Made by a program: the position numbers and the translations under genes
The notes under the pieces: model-generated
Told to the model about the DNA's origin: nothing
The model's input: only the letters and a program-made list of their open reading frames with translations
Databases searched by the model: none
Part shown: positions 11,743 through 21,649 of the stretch, one piece after another
Position numbering within the stretch: the first letter of the stretch is position 1
Layout of the letters: each line of letters opens with the position of its first letter
Assembly (NCBI GenBank): GCA_963210315.1
Contig: OY723311.1
Location: forward strand, 868,001 to 932,000
Direction of reading: 5' to 3'
Source of the DNA: Rhynchopus euleeides
Lineage: Eukaryota > Euglenozoa > Diplonemea > Diplonemida > Diplonemidae
Length of the DNA: 64,000 nucleotides

Positions 11743-12684
11743 ATGACCGGGAGCGGCTGGCCTTCCGGGGCATGGGCCACAGGCCTCCTCTTCGTCCTGT
11801 GGTATGGCCTCAGCGGCATGGCAGACGGCATCAACGCACGGGTCGTGAAGGGCACCGGCCTGGTCATCACGCCCTGCGTGCTGACATTCGGCATCAGCTA
11901 CGTCTTCTGCCGGGCCTCAGTGGGCCCCGCCGCACGCCCTTCTGCTGACAGCATGAGGGCAGGCGTCTGCCTTGCCGTGGGGCTCGCCTGCCTGCTCGGC
12001 AGCATGTGGCTCTGGGATATGCAGCACACCTACGCCATCAAAACCTCCGAGGCGCTGTACACCTCCGTCTGCGCGATGTCCTTTGGGGAGGCGGTGTCGG
12101 CACAGCAGGTGATTGCCATCGTTGTCCTCTGCGCAGGCTCCGCAGCGCTTGCCCTGCAGGGCAGCGACGCCGGGAGGATTATCCGACACCCAATGCCTGT
12201 CGTGGTTGCGTCGGTTTCCAACCTCGCGCTCGCCCTGCGGACTGTGTATGCGAAGCAGCTGCTGCAGCACAGGGGGCCTGCAGAGGTGTTCCGCGACGTG
12301 TCGCTCTGCGCAGCAGTGGTGCTGTCCCCGCTGTGCATCGTCGAGGTTGTGGCGCGCGGCATCTCATTTGACGAGGCGGCGTCCCTCCTGGGGAGCGTGG
12401 CCAGCGGGGCATGCTACTTCGGCTACAACTACTTCGGGTTCAAGATCCTTGGGGCAGTCTCCTCCTCCACCTATGCTGTCGGGAAGGAGATGCGCTGCCT
12501 GTGTGTCTACGCCTGGACCCTCCTCATGTCGGACAGGCCTTTCACCTCACAGGCGGCCTCCGGTGCGGTGCTGGTTGTGGTTGGGTCCCTGCTGTACAGC
12601 CTGGATGCAGGTGCGTTTGCCTCGCTGCTGGCCCCGAAGCCCCCTGTGGCACGACGGCATTCATATGCGGATGATTTTGTCTGA
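11743..12684 (+). CDS. Drug/metabolite-type transporter, TPT/SLC35 family
   Basis: The product is 313 residues with about ten hydrophobic segments, the size and shape of the triose-phosphate/nucleotide-sugar translocator branch of the DMT superfamily. These proteins usually exchange sugar-phosphates or nucleotide sugars across Golgi, ER or plastid-type membranes. The stretch VVVASVSNLALALRTVYAKQLL resembles the family's conserved segment around transmembrane helix 5-6. GAVSSSTYAVGKEMRC matches the family's SS-T-S-VGN-K region near helix 8-9. The start is the first ATG after the acceptor at 11706. The frame is open upstream but runs through polypyrimidine sequence. Substrate and membrane cannot be told from sequence alone. 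Confidence 0.8.
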   Translation: MTGSGWPSGAWATGLLFVLWYGLSGMADGINARVVKGTGLVITPCVLTFGISYVFCRASVGPAARPSADSMRAGVCLAVGLACLLGSMWLWDMQHTYAIKTSEALYTSVCAMSFGEAVSAQQVIAIVVLCAGSAALALQGSDAGRIIRHPMPVVVASVSNLALALRTVYAKQLLQHRGPAEVFRDVSLCAAVVLSPLCIVEVVARGISFDEAASLLGSVASGACYFGYNYFGFKILGAVSSSTYAVGKEMRCLCVYAWTLLMSDRPFTSQAASGAVLVVVGSLLYSLDAGAFASLLAPKPPVARRHSYADDFV

Positions 12685-13849
12685 TTTGGGGTCTAAACCA
12701 ACCCCAACACATCAACACCCTCAACAGCTAGCAGCTGGTTGGGCTGCCCTCGACTGCGGCATCGATGTGTGGCACAACGCCCTGTCTCGCATCCTCGCGG
12801 AAGACACCACCGGGCATCAGCGGCTGCTGACCCATCGTGGGGCGAGGTCGAACCTCCCCGCCCTCTGCCCTCTCTAGCCTTACCCAAATCATGCAATCAA
12901 GCAAACCAACGTGGATAGGGGGGGGGGGTGCATCATCCGTTTCTTTCTTCTTTTACCGACCAAAGCGGTCCGTTCTCCACACCTCTACAATCTTCTAAGC
13001 CCCATTTTTAGGTCTACATAGGACTGCTCGATGCCCCTTTGTGGCGGCACCTTCTTTTGCCGGCGTCGGGGGGAAGGATGTGTGTGTCTGTGTCTGCTGT
13101 TGTGTCCGTGGTGATTCTCTTGGGGGGAGGGACGGCCCGCAAGATTTATCAGCGGCGGTGAGAGGCGGTATCCGATAGATGCGGACACGGGCAGCTCTCT
13201 CGCATTCTCTCGCTCTCGTGTTGTGTGTGTCACTTGTATGCCAGTCTGTTGTACACAGCAACGGGTCTAGAAGGGTGGGGGGGGGTTTGAACATTCTGGC
13301 TGAGGTACACCGCGTGCCATGGGTGGGTGGGGTGGGGGGAGGGGTGATAGTACAGCTCCACGCTGTGCCAGAAGGATTGCACGCACACAGAACAGAACGG
13401 GAGAACCAGAGTTATGAATGGTGGCCACCCGACGACCCCTGCCCTGCCCCCCCGCTCACCCAGCAGGCCATGCCCTCGCGTATCATCTCAAGAGCAAGGT
13501 GCTCTGCACCACTCTGCAGCGCACATCATCTTCGGTTCAATATCCTTAGCCTTCGCCAAGCAGGTGCCGTTACCTCGCTCTGTTCCCCAAGGTCTGTGGG
13601 GCTTTGCGTAGGCCGCTAACATCTGCAAGAGGGGCGCCCGAGAGGGCGCCCCACCCCTGCAAGCATGGTGAGACGGCCGTAGGGACCAAGGCTCATGTCC
13701 CTGTCGGCTCGAACACTTCACAAATGCAAGATGCCACGGCATGCTCATGAAATACACACAATTAGGCACGACAAGTACGCAAGTTCTGTCAGGTTGAAGG
13801 TCACGTGTGCCATGCATGCCCGTCTGGTGATGAGCGCGGCAACAGGATC
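12685..13849. other. Intergenic spacer, no gene seen
   Basis: Mixed simple sequence with G-runs near 12920 and 13270-13340. Short frames only, none recognisable. Confidence 0.55.
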
Positions 13850-15187
13850 TTGCACCACCAGCGTAACTTTCATAGTTCCTCACACTGCCCTGCAAGGTGG
13901 GCTTTGAGGTCTCCATAGTGCGCGAGACAGACAGCCACATCGCACGGTTTCTGCATCTCCAGCACACTTGTATAGGAGGCGATTCGCACGATTGCCAAAG
14001 GCACATGATGACACATTTATGTTTAGTGTAGTGCGCATCTGACACACACAGTGTGGTTGAGAACACAACATAAATTGGCTTGCTCTTTCTGATCGTCGTG
14101 CCGTGTAGGGGAGGCCTGCTGCCTGTGGGAAGAGGCAACACGCAACAGGTGTTGCTGGTCTGCAGACATGCGTCAAGGTGCATCAGGCATGAGGGCAGCC
14201 CTGTTGATGCTGTATCTCTGTTCAAATGTCCCGAGAGAGCGGAGAGCGCTGTAGCCCCGCCAGCGTAACTTTCATAGTTCCTCACACTGCCCTGCAAGGT
14301 GGGCTTTGAGGTCTCCATAGTGCACGAGACAGGCAGCCACATCGCACGGTTTCTGCATCTCCGGCACTGCATGGGATACAATTCGCACGATTTGCCCAAG
14401 GCACATGATGACACATTTATGTTTAGTGTAGTGCGCATCTGACACACACAGTGTGGTTGAGAACACAACATAAATTGGCTTGCTCTTTCTGATCGTCGTG
14501 CCGTGTAGGATAGGCCTGCTGCCTGTGGGAAGAGGCAACACGCAACAGGCTGACGTCTTCGCCTCTCGTTTTACCTCCTTCAGTGCCCTTGCCACCTGAA
14601 TCCGAGAGTGCGGGAAAGTTGCATCCCCCGTATATTCCAGTTGGGGGGAACTCCGTACGGAGGGTGGCCTCCCCCCGCTGGATGGCAGCCACCCAGTCCT
14701 CGTGCTCGTCGAGCATGTGGGCACACCACTCGACCTCGCAGGAGAAGTGCTGCACGGGCCTGCAGTCCACGCAGGAGTACGGGCATCCGCTCCACGGAGC
14801 TGCAACACCAGCTCCACAAGCAGGCGGAGGAGGGCCAGGAGGCTCTCCCCCGCGTGCCCCTGGACCCGCCGCTGCATGAAGGGCTCATGAGGGCTGTCAG
14901 CCCTGTTGATGCTGTGTCTCTGTTGAAAAGTAGAGCGCTGTAGTCCCGCCAGCGTAACTTTCATAGTTCCTCACACTGCCCTGCAAGGTGGGCTTTGAGG
15001 TCTCCATAGTGCGCGAGACAGACAGCCACATTGCATGGGTTTTTGCATCTCCGGCACACTTGTATTGGAGGCGATTCGCACGATTGCCAAAGGCACATGA
15101 TGACACATTTATGTTTAGTGTAGTGCGCATCTGACACACACAGTGTGGTTGAGAACACAACATAAATTGGCTTGCTCTTTCTGATCG
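13850..15187. repeat. Repeat cluster 1: three copies of a ~235-bp unit
   Basis: Copies run at about 13850-14092, 14261-14500 and 14950-15187. Each starts near CAGCGTAACTTTCATAGTTC and ends with CTTGCTCTTTCTGATCG. Copies 1 and 2 are separated by a ~170-bp spacer that recurs almost unchanged in the second cluster (46808-47468). On the minus strand each copy encodes a Cys/His-rich peptide (for example VCRRCKNPCNVAVCLAHYGD, continuing LKAHLAGQC), but small indels move the frame between copies, so they look like relics. The last copy ends about 150 bp before the next gene's start codon. Confidence 0.88.
14545..14890 (-). pseudogene. Cys/His-rich (B-box-like) gene relic between repeat copies
   Basis: This 350-bp block interrupts the spacer between repeat copies 2 and 3. 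One minus-strand frame reads SCVDCRPVQHFSCEVEWCAH then MLDEHEDWV, a C-x2-C ... C-x4-C-x2-H ... H spacing like a B-box zinc finger. It continues into the repeat as CCVLNHTVCVRCALH before a stop. Base composition is gene-like and GC-rich. I read it as a decayed fragment of a zinc-finger gene whose 3' end gave rise to the dispersed repeat. The assignment is tentative, since no intact copy is in the window. Confidence 0.4.
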
Positions 15188-15317
15188 CCCCCCCCCCCCC
15201 CCCCGCTCCGCCCGCCACACAGCGCCCCGCCGTGCGGCGAGCTTGCCACCTCCCTCCTCAACCCCCTTTCACGGGAACCCCCTTCGGGTTTCTCCTTCAC
15301 CCACGCCACCACACCAC

Positions 15318-15335
15318 ACCACATCACCCATGCAG
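15318..15335 (+). promoter_or_regulatory. Putative spliced-leader acceptor
   Basis: A CA/CT-rich tract ends in ATGCAG with AG at 15334-15335, only 4 nt before the ATG at 15340. Confidence 0.45.
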
Positions 15336-15339
15336 GCTG

Positions 15340-18300
15340 ATGGCAGTGTATTCACGTGGTGGATGTCTGCTGCTTGCCGGATTTGTCGTATCGAGGGATC
15401 GTATCAATGAGAAGGTTGCAGACCATGTGCACGGCAGAGACCCCCAGGCCCGCCCGCTGCCGTGCATGGTGAAGCGCACCTCCACTCCGGCTCAGCTGCG
15501 CGCCCTCCGCAGGCAGTCGGCACCGCCACACCCACCGCACCTCGCCGTCCACCACCTCGCGCAGTCGCCGGAGTGGCAGGCCTACAGCATCGGATGCCTA
15601 TCGGCAGCCAGCCTCCGCCACACCCGAATCTCACGCCCCCCTGGATACAACGCCCTCATGCATCTCGCGGGGTCCCGCTGCCCTGTCACACTCCAGCAGC
15701 GCAGGGCGGTCACATTGCAGGCAGGGAAACGCTCTGCTGCCACCTCCGGTGCCACAGCAGGCATGCCACGGGTCTGCCTCTCGCACTACGACCTTGACGT
15801 CCGATGCTATAGGATGCTGATGCATATGCCGTGGGAGGGTTTCGGGGGTGTGCAGTGGGTCACCCATTCCGTGCTCCTCTCTTCGATTTGCCTGATCCGG
15901 CGGATCAACCCGGCGGAGTGGATCGAATGCGGGTCGTGCAAACAGCTCAACGCCAACCGGAGCAACCGGAGGGGCTCGTGCTTCCACTGTGGGGAGTCCC
16001 TGAGAAGCGGCAGGTCACGGCATGTCACCACAGATATGTTACTCTTCAGAGGCCTGCCGAGGTCGTTCAGCCCAGATGATTTTGCGGGGTTTCTTTGCAG
16101 GACAACCTTCACCTCTCCAGCCCTCGCAATGAGGCTGTCGCCTGAAACGGCAGCCTCGGAGGGGATACGCAAGCCTGGGGCTGCCGCTGTGCGGTATGAT
16201 TCCGTAACAGATGCGAGGCAGTCTCTGTTGGGATTCACCCTCACCCCCCAGTTATACCTCAACCACCGCCTCGTTGTGACACCAGTCACCTCGAAGCACC
16301 GAACCGCCCTGCTGGCCGCACACTCCCGAGCCCTGGAGGGGCAGGGTGACGGCGTCCTCCGCCACCTCGTCGCCACCGCATCCCCAACCACCCCCACCGC
16401 TGCAGCTGCTGCCATGCTACCCCCAACGGAGGCACTCCTGGGGTGGGTTACCCGCATCACGGGTGTCGCGCCGGAGGCTGTCGCCCCTCTGCCACAACAG
16501 GGCGGAGGAGACGCTGTTCGGTTCACCGTAACCTTCCGGAGCAGAGAGGGGGCGGATGCCGCGCTGCAGGCGTATCAGAAAACCGACTCAACCCCTTCCC
16601 GCTCTTCTCCCCCGCGCATCCCCGGGTGGGAGGTGTGCCTCGCGGAAACAGCGGGCCGGGCCAGGCTTGCAGAGTCGCTCCTCTCCGAGACCCGCGACGC
16701 CGATATGGCTGCGGAGTCATTCCGTGACATCCGCCACGCCGTCTCCGCCTCTCCCGCCCCTCCCGCGCCAGCCAGGCCACAGCCGCACCGTGTGATGGTC
16801 CCCCTCCGCCCCGGCGTGGTCGGCAGCCCTGCATTCCCCCGGTCACCCGGTGCCGCAGAGGCGTTCTTCGCAAACGAGATGGGCTTCCCCGCCTTCGATG
16901 TGCAGAGGGCCTACCCGCGGGGCCCACGCCCTGACAGGAGCAGAGTTTTGTTTATCCTGTCATTCCTCACGGCGGAGGAGGCGGCTCGCGCGAGGGAGAG
17001 GCTTGTGGGGGTCGGGTTCGCGGCAATCCTGCTGGAGGACCGCCCCTCCACACCCTCCGTGCGGCAGCGCCTTGGGGCCAGGATGGAAGGGATTGTGGAA
17101 TCGCGCCGGAGCGAGGACGATGCAAAGTCCGACGCGCTGCGCGCGTCGGACGCCCTCCTTCAGGAGGACCCGAAACCCCCCGAGCTGTCGGAGCCAGCCT
17201 TTGTCCTGCGGCTCGCCTCGGGAGGGAGCAGCGCGGCACCCCACCTCCGCAACAAGGCAGACGCCTGCCGATACGCCTCCTCCGTGATCGGGACATTCCG
17301 GGGCGGGGCGCCTCCCCTCCGCACAACCCCCCTCCCCGGCACACCCACCGCCGGGGGTGATCAGGAGCAGCTCTGGGAGGTCCGCGTGGAGTACACCGCT
17401 GCAGAGGAGGCGCAGGCATGCCTCACCCACCTCCACACCCCCGAGGTGCGGTCTGCCTGGGACCTGCTGACCGGGGTCAGGCCCTACGCAACGCAGGCCT
17501 CGTTTGCTGCCCTGTCCTCGGAGCTCCCCCCCTCCGATGGCTGGACCCTCCTAGCAGATGTCCCCCCAGGCCTGGTTGTCAAGGCGGAGGCTGGGGGTGG
17601 CGCGTTCGCCACGCTGGGGCTGCTCCTGCATCTGAGGGAGAGGTGCGGCGGGGAGGCCCCGCTGCAGCACCGCGTCATCTCAGTGAGGGGTGTTGCTGTG
17701 CAGCTCCCCCGTGCTGTCGAGGCGGTGGCGGACACCCCTGCCGTGCCACTCCCCGAGGCTGATGTGCCTGTCGTGGTGGCTGAGGAGGTTGGCCTTGCGG
17801 CAGATGCTGCTGCGGATGCTGCTGCTGCCGCTTCTGTCACCTCTCCGAAGCAGCAGGGGGTGCCCGCCCTGATAGAGGAGGTGCACCGCTCGGTGCAGGC
17901 GTGTGATGTCCAGGAGGGGAAGCCTCTCTCACCGCTGAAGAGCCCGAAGAGCGTTGTGATGGACAGGCCTGTCGACGGGATCCTGTATGTCTGCATGAGG
18001 CCAGGTGCAGTGAAGGGGTGTTTGCGAGATGTCTCCAGCGAGGCGTCTGCCATCACCCCCGATATCGCGTATAAGGTGGGAGATTACCCGGAGTACGACC
18101 GTTGGCTGCTCTGCGATGGGAAGCGGTATGACTTCCTCAGGACGCATGAGGAGTGGTTGCGCAGCCTTCCCGATTATACGCCGGGGCTGTTCCACATCAT
18201 GAATGATCTGCTTCTGAAAAGGGAGCGGAAGGGGACCTGGCGGGCGTTGCGTTCGCAGCACATCTGCTCGCTTCTGAAGTTCGGCATGGTGGCGTGGTGG

Positions 18301-19266
18301 CGGAGGCTCGGATCCTTCAACGCGTCGTGGTTCCCCCTGCCGAGCCATGCGGTGGATGACTTCGTGATGTGCTTCACCCGCGCGCTGCAAGCAAGGCCGG
18401 AGGTGAACTTGGTCTGCTACAACACCTTCTTCGCTGTGATGCGCAGCATATCGCCGACGAGATGGCTTCATTTGTACGTCCGCTACCGCGATGCGATTGC
18501 GCATTGCACTGCAGTGCCTGAGGCCCACCGTGGCACCGACAGAGAGGGGGCTGAGTTCTTCTGCTCCAAGAAGTACTACAAGCATATCCCTATGGAGTGC
18601 TTCTCGGGGCAGGAACGTATGATGCGGGTCAACGTGACGAAGGACATATCCCGGGGCTACACCCTGATCCTCAGCTGCTGCGGGCAGTCGCTATCTGAGC
18701 GGCTCACACACCGCAAGAATGCCTGGCTGAAGGTGCTCCCGCTGATCCCGTCCCTCGTTGCTCGCGATTTCGAGGCGCTGGGGTTCGTGCCCAACGATGA
18801 ACACAAGCGGCGGCTGTTTCGGGCGTACGCTGACCTCGGGAACCTGAACAAGTGCGTCTCGCTTCTGAAGGGGCATGGCGGGAGGACATACGACGCATGG
18901 GCACTCCCGTTGAATACCTTCACATACAGCATCCTGATGAGGGCCACACGCTGCATCGAAGACTACCATGATGTCTTGCTCCTTGGGGAGAATGTCCAGG
19001 CGGGGATGAGTCCTTACGATCTGTATCGATTCTACAAGATTATCGTGTCGAGCACAGCGCGCTGGACGCCTGACTCAGTCTCCCAGGGGGTGTGCGAAGA
19101 GTACCGCCGTAAAATGAAAGACATCCAGCACAAGGCTTCTTCCGACCCCAGGTTCCGTTCTGTTCCGATCAACACCGGTCGCCAGAGCAATGCACCGCGG
19201 AAGGCCAACTACAGCAACACAAGGCCTCTGCTAGCGCGGCGCGGTGGATTTTTTGATGTGAGTTAG
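15340..19266 (+). CDS. RanBP2-type zinc-finger / RRM / PPR-like protein, probably organellar RNA-binding
   Basis: The protein is 1308 residues in one exon. Residues ~193-217 form a RanBP2-type zinc finger (WIECGSCKQLNANRSNRRGS then CFHC: C-x2-C-x13-C-x2-C with the conserved Trp and Asn), which in other proteins binds single-stranded RNA. Residues ~230-315 look like an RRM (LLFRGLPRSFSPDDFAGFL ... GAAAVRYDSVTDARQSLLGF); a second, weaker RRM-like block lies near 375-420. The C-terminal third contains PPR-like helical pairs (NLVCYNTFFAVMRSI; NTFTYSILMRATRCIEDYHD then VLLLGENVQAGMSP). This combination suggests a mitochondrial RNA-processing factor. Targeting is inferred and the N-terminus is not a textbook presequence. 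The start follows the acceptor at 15335; ATG at 15466 is an alternative. The zinc finger is clear, the RRM probable and the PPR assignment moderate. Confidence 0.72.
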   Translation: MAVYSRGGCLLLAGFVVSRDRINEKVADHVHGRDPQARPLPCMVKRTSTPAQLRALRRQSAPPHPPHLAVHHLAQSPEWQAYSIGCLSAASLRHTRISRPPGYNALMHLAGSRCPVTLQQRRAVTLQAGKRSAATSGATAGMPRVCLSHYDLDVRCYRMLMHMPWEGFGGVQWVTHSVLLSSICLIRRINPAEWIECGSCKQLNANRSNRRGSCFHCGESLRSGRSRHVTTDMLLFRGLPRSFSPDDFAGFLCRTTFTSPALAMRLSPETAASEGIRKPGAAAVRYDSVTDARQSLLGFTLTPQLYLNHRLVVTPVTSKHRTALLAAHSRALEGQGDGVLRHLVATASPTTPTAAAAAMLPPTEALLGWVTRITGVAPEAVAPLPQQGGGDAVRFTVTFRSREGADAALQAYQKTDSTPSRSSPPRIPGWEVCLAETAGRARLAESLLSETRDADMAAESFRDIRHAVSASPAPPAPARPQPHRVMVPLRPGVVGSPAFPRSPGAAEAFFANEMGFPAFDVQRAYPRGPRPDRSRVLFILSFLTAEEAARARERLVGVGFAAILLEDRPSTPSVRQRLGARMEGIVESRRSEDDAKSDALRASDALLQEDPKPPELSEPAFVLRLASGGSSAAPHLRNKADACRYASSVIGTFRGGAPPLRTTPLPGTPTAGGDQEQLWEVRVEYTAAEEAQACLTHLHTPEVRSAWDLLTGVRPYATQASFAALSSELPPSDGWTLLADVPPGLVVKAEAGGGAFATLGLLLHLRERCGGEAPLQHRVISVRGVAVQLPRAVEAVADTPAVPLPEADVPVVVAEEVGLAADAAADAAAAASVTSPKQQGVPALIEEVHRSVQACDVQEGKPLSPLKSPKSVVMDRPVDGILYVCMRPGAVKGCLRDVSSEASAITPDIAYKVGDYPEYDRWLLCDGKRYDFLRTHEEWLRSLPDYTPGLFHIMNDLLLKRERKGTWRALRSQHICSLLKFGMVAWWRRLGSFNASWFPLPSHAVDDFVMCFTRALQARPEVNLVCYNTFFAVMRSISPTRWLHLYVRYRDAIAHCTAVPEAHRGTDREGAEFFCSKKYYKHIPMECFSGQERMMRVNVTKDISRGYTLILSCCGQSLSERLTHRKNAWLKVLPLIPSLVARDFEALGFVPNDEHKRRLFRAYADLGNLNKCVSLLKGHGGRTYDAWALPLNTFTYSILMRATRCIEDYHDVLLLGENVQAGMSPYDLYRFYKIIVSSTARWTPDSVSQGVCEEYRRKMKDIQHKASSDPRFRSVPINTGRQSNAPRKANYSNTRPLLARRGGFFDVS

Positions 19267-20332
19267 GGAGGGCTACCTGGTGATGGCTTGTTCGATGCAT
19301 TCATGTGGTGCTGTGGTGGGTGCATGGCGTGGTGCTGGGACTGGCTCTGGGGCTTTGGGAGGGTGGGGCAGCCCTCCACCTTCACTGAGAATGCGCGTTC
19401 AGGACGCATCGTTGGGGGGCTTTGTGGGGTTCCTCTTTACAATGCCTTGTGCTGACCGGCTTCCCAGCTCGAGCAGAGGCGGCGGCAACAAAGACCCCGA
19501 TTGGGACGGGCATGGCCAAATCGGGTTTCCCTTCTTGGAGTGTTGTGCTGATTTCCCGCACCCACCCCACCCGCAGGGTGTGGTGGGCTGGACGGGGGGG
19601 GGCACGGGGTACCATGGGCCAAGACAACAATCATGGGCTGTCTGCTGCAGAACAGCATGCCACTGACGAGTGCCGGCCGCTGTCATGTCGGCATGCGTAC
19701 TGCTATCAACGCTGCATGACGCGAAAGTATGGCCAGTTCGAGAATAGGATTTTTGTCCTGATCGCATCACAGTGCAGAAGAGGTCCTGCTGGCTAGTGCC
19801 CCCCCCTCACCCCCCCAAGTTCTGTTCTCTCAGTCTCCCCTTCACGTGGTTTTCATTTCTGCGTTGACGTATGACCGTTCTCCGTATAACGCAGGCACTA
19901 ATGGGGCAAAGTGGATACAGATACAAACAGGACTACGGGGTGGAGGAACACGCCCAGCCTCAGGTTGACTGGAGACACCTACACACGGAGTGTGCGGGTG
20001 GGTGCACAGGTGATAGAGAGGGCTTATGGCTGAGGGAGCCACCACCGGCGACCATCACCCCCACACAGCACCTTCAACCAGGCCCTATACGACGCACAGT
20101 GCAAACCGCTTATGGCGACCTGGCAGGAGTGTTATGACGCCGCAGTTAGTGATTTCAAAAGCGGAAACCTCGTTGATGTGAAGAAAACCACCAACCAGTG
20201 AGCTGGCTGCTGTGCTTTTCTTGTGAAAACGGGAGAGGGGGGTGCGGGGGGGGGGGGGGGTGAGTGAGTTTTGCACGACGCAGCGAGAAACGTGTCTTGA
20301 ATGTGACTGTTCTATGAAGACTCCGCACGTAG
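19267..20332. other. Intergenic spacer, no gene seen
   Basis: Mixed-composition sequence with a G-run near 20245-20260. Frames are short and unrecognised on both strands. Confidence 0.55.
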
Positions 20333-20463
20333 CTCCCCTCCCCTCCCCTCCCCTCCCCTCCCCTCCCCTCCCCTCCCCTCCCCTCCCCTCCCCTCCCCTC
20401 CCCTCCCCTCCCCTCCCCTCCCCTCCCCTCCCCTCCCCTCCCCTCCCCTCCCCTCCCCTCCCC
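20333..20463. repeat. (CTCCC)n pentanucleotide array, ~26 copies
   Basis: An essentially perfect tandem array of CTCCC with one strand all pyrimidine. The apparent long frames through it (GRGGE and PPLPS repeats) are translation of the repeat, not genes. Confidence 0.98.
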
Positions 20464-20644
20464 ACGGAAACCAAGCATGCTTGGCATAGCAACACCCGCA
20501 GCAGGCAGTGTTTGACTGTTCACTCTGTATCACACACTGTTACACAGACACAACACACCGCACCGCCCAACTTACCCCTCTCTGCATCAGGCACAGACTG
20601 GCTGGGCTGCCTGGCTTGGATCTCAGGACCTTGCCTCAGGAGCA

Positions 20645-20661
20645 CCCCCGACCCCCCCCAG
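20645..20661 (+). promoter_or_regulatory. Putative spliced-leader acceptor
   Basis: A C-run ends in CCAG with AG at 20660-20661, 35 nt before the ATG at 20696. Confidence 0.45.
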
Positions 20662-20695
20662 GGCAGTGCCTTGCCCTTGCGGATTGGATGCGGCG

Positions 20696-21118
20696 ATGAG
20701 AGGGCCCTTCCTGGCGTCGGGATGGCAGGGGCAGCGCGGGATGCTGCGCATGTCGGGGTCGTGTGATGAGCGGCGTAGCAGCCCTTCCACGTTCTATCAG
20801 ATCAACGACCCGCAGGCTCGGCGGCGGGTGGTGCCGGAGACGCAGCAGAAGCTGATGGCGAAGCTTGCGCAGATGACTGCGCCCTGCAGCGGCACGGCAT
20901 CACCCTCCCCGGCGGCAGGGCAGGTGACGCCTGCACCGCAGCCGGCACCCATCCCCAGCATCGAGGTGCCGCACCGCAGCGGGGAGCGGATATCGAAGCG
21001 GGCGCATCGGATGTACTCTGCCCTCCGGTGGATCAACGTCGCACGTTTCGACGAGCCGCATCTGGCCCGCGGGAAGGGCGGCGACTGCTCCCTTGCCCTG
21101 GAGTCCCAGGTGCGTTGA
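20696..21118 (+). CDS. Probable first exon of the helical protein at 21650 (or a separate short gene)
   Basis: The frame from ATG 20696 looks coding (STFYQINDPQARRRVVPETQ; HRMYSALRWINVARFDEPHL) and stops at 21116-21118, just after a possible donor, CAG|GTGCGT at 21110. The downstream frame at 21650 begins without an obvious N-terminal domain, so the two probably form one gene. The junction does not work simply. The donor at 21110 is phase 0, whereas the good acceptor AG at 21643-21644 leaves two bases. A donor at 21114 (GTTGAA) would restore the frame, as would an acceptor at 21568, but neither matches the GTAT donor seen in the window's other introns. The sequence around residues 60-90 is Pro/Ala-rich linker. 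Confidence 0.55.
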   Translation: MRGPFLASGWQGQRGMLRMSGSCDERRSSPSTFYQINDPQARRRVVPETQQKLMAKLAQMTAPCSGTASPSPAAGQVTPAPQPAPIPSIEVPHRSGERISKRAHRMYSALRWINVARFDEPHLARGKGGDCSLALESQVR

Positions 21119-21644
21119 AGAGGAGGAGAGGAGGGTGGTGGTGGTGGTGGTGGTGGTGGGGGGCGGCGATGTATGTGTGTCACGTTTCTCAAACAGAAAG
21201 TGAAATCTCGTGTTCTGAGGGGCGGGGGGAGGGGGGTGGAGGGTGATTCGCAATCACCCCTGGCCAGTGTGTTGTGTTGTGGGTGAATGGGGGTGGCATT
21301 TGCGCCGCCTTGGTTCTGAAACAAGAGTGCCGTGCCGTGCTTTGAGGGCATCCAAACGCGATAGGCTTCCGCCTTCATGCGCTGAGCCCACGGTGATGCC
21401 CCGGTGCCCACCTGAGGTCTGACGACAACGCCTTCCGGCCACAGCGCCTCAGACCGCCCTACGACCCAACCATCCCACAGAGTGCCGAACTACAAAAGCC
21501 CCCCCTCCCCTCCGACCCCCCCAACACCCCCCCTCTCCGCCGGATCTGAGACTCTCTGCCGAACATAGCTTTCACCCCACCCCACACCCGACCCCGCTCC
21601 GCCCTCTCTCTGCCCCACTGCGCTGACTGCGTATGCCTCCCCAG
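21110..21644 (+). other. Probable intron or intergenic gap, unresolved boundaries
   Basis: 535 bp with GGT repeats and a long C/T-rich tract ending CCTCCCCAG at 21644. It could be a cis intron or the acceptor region of a separate trans-spliced gene. Confidence 0.45.
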
Positions 21645-21649
21645 GGGGC

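Noticed and set aside
15172..15339. N-terminal extension of the RRM/PPR-like protein starting MLFLIAPPPPP
   Set aside because: It begins inside the 235-bp repeat and crosses a C-run and the probable acceptor at 15335, so it is likely not in the mRNA.
20085..20766. Frames rich in GRGGE and PPLPS around 20.3 kb
   Set aside because: They come from the (CTCCC)n pentanucleotide array.
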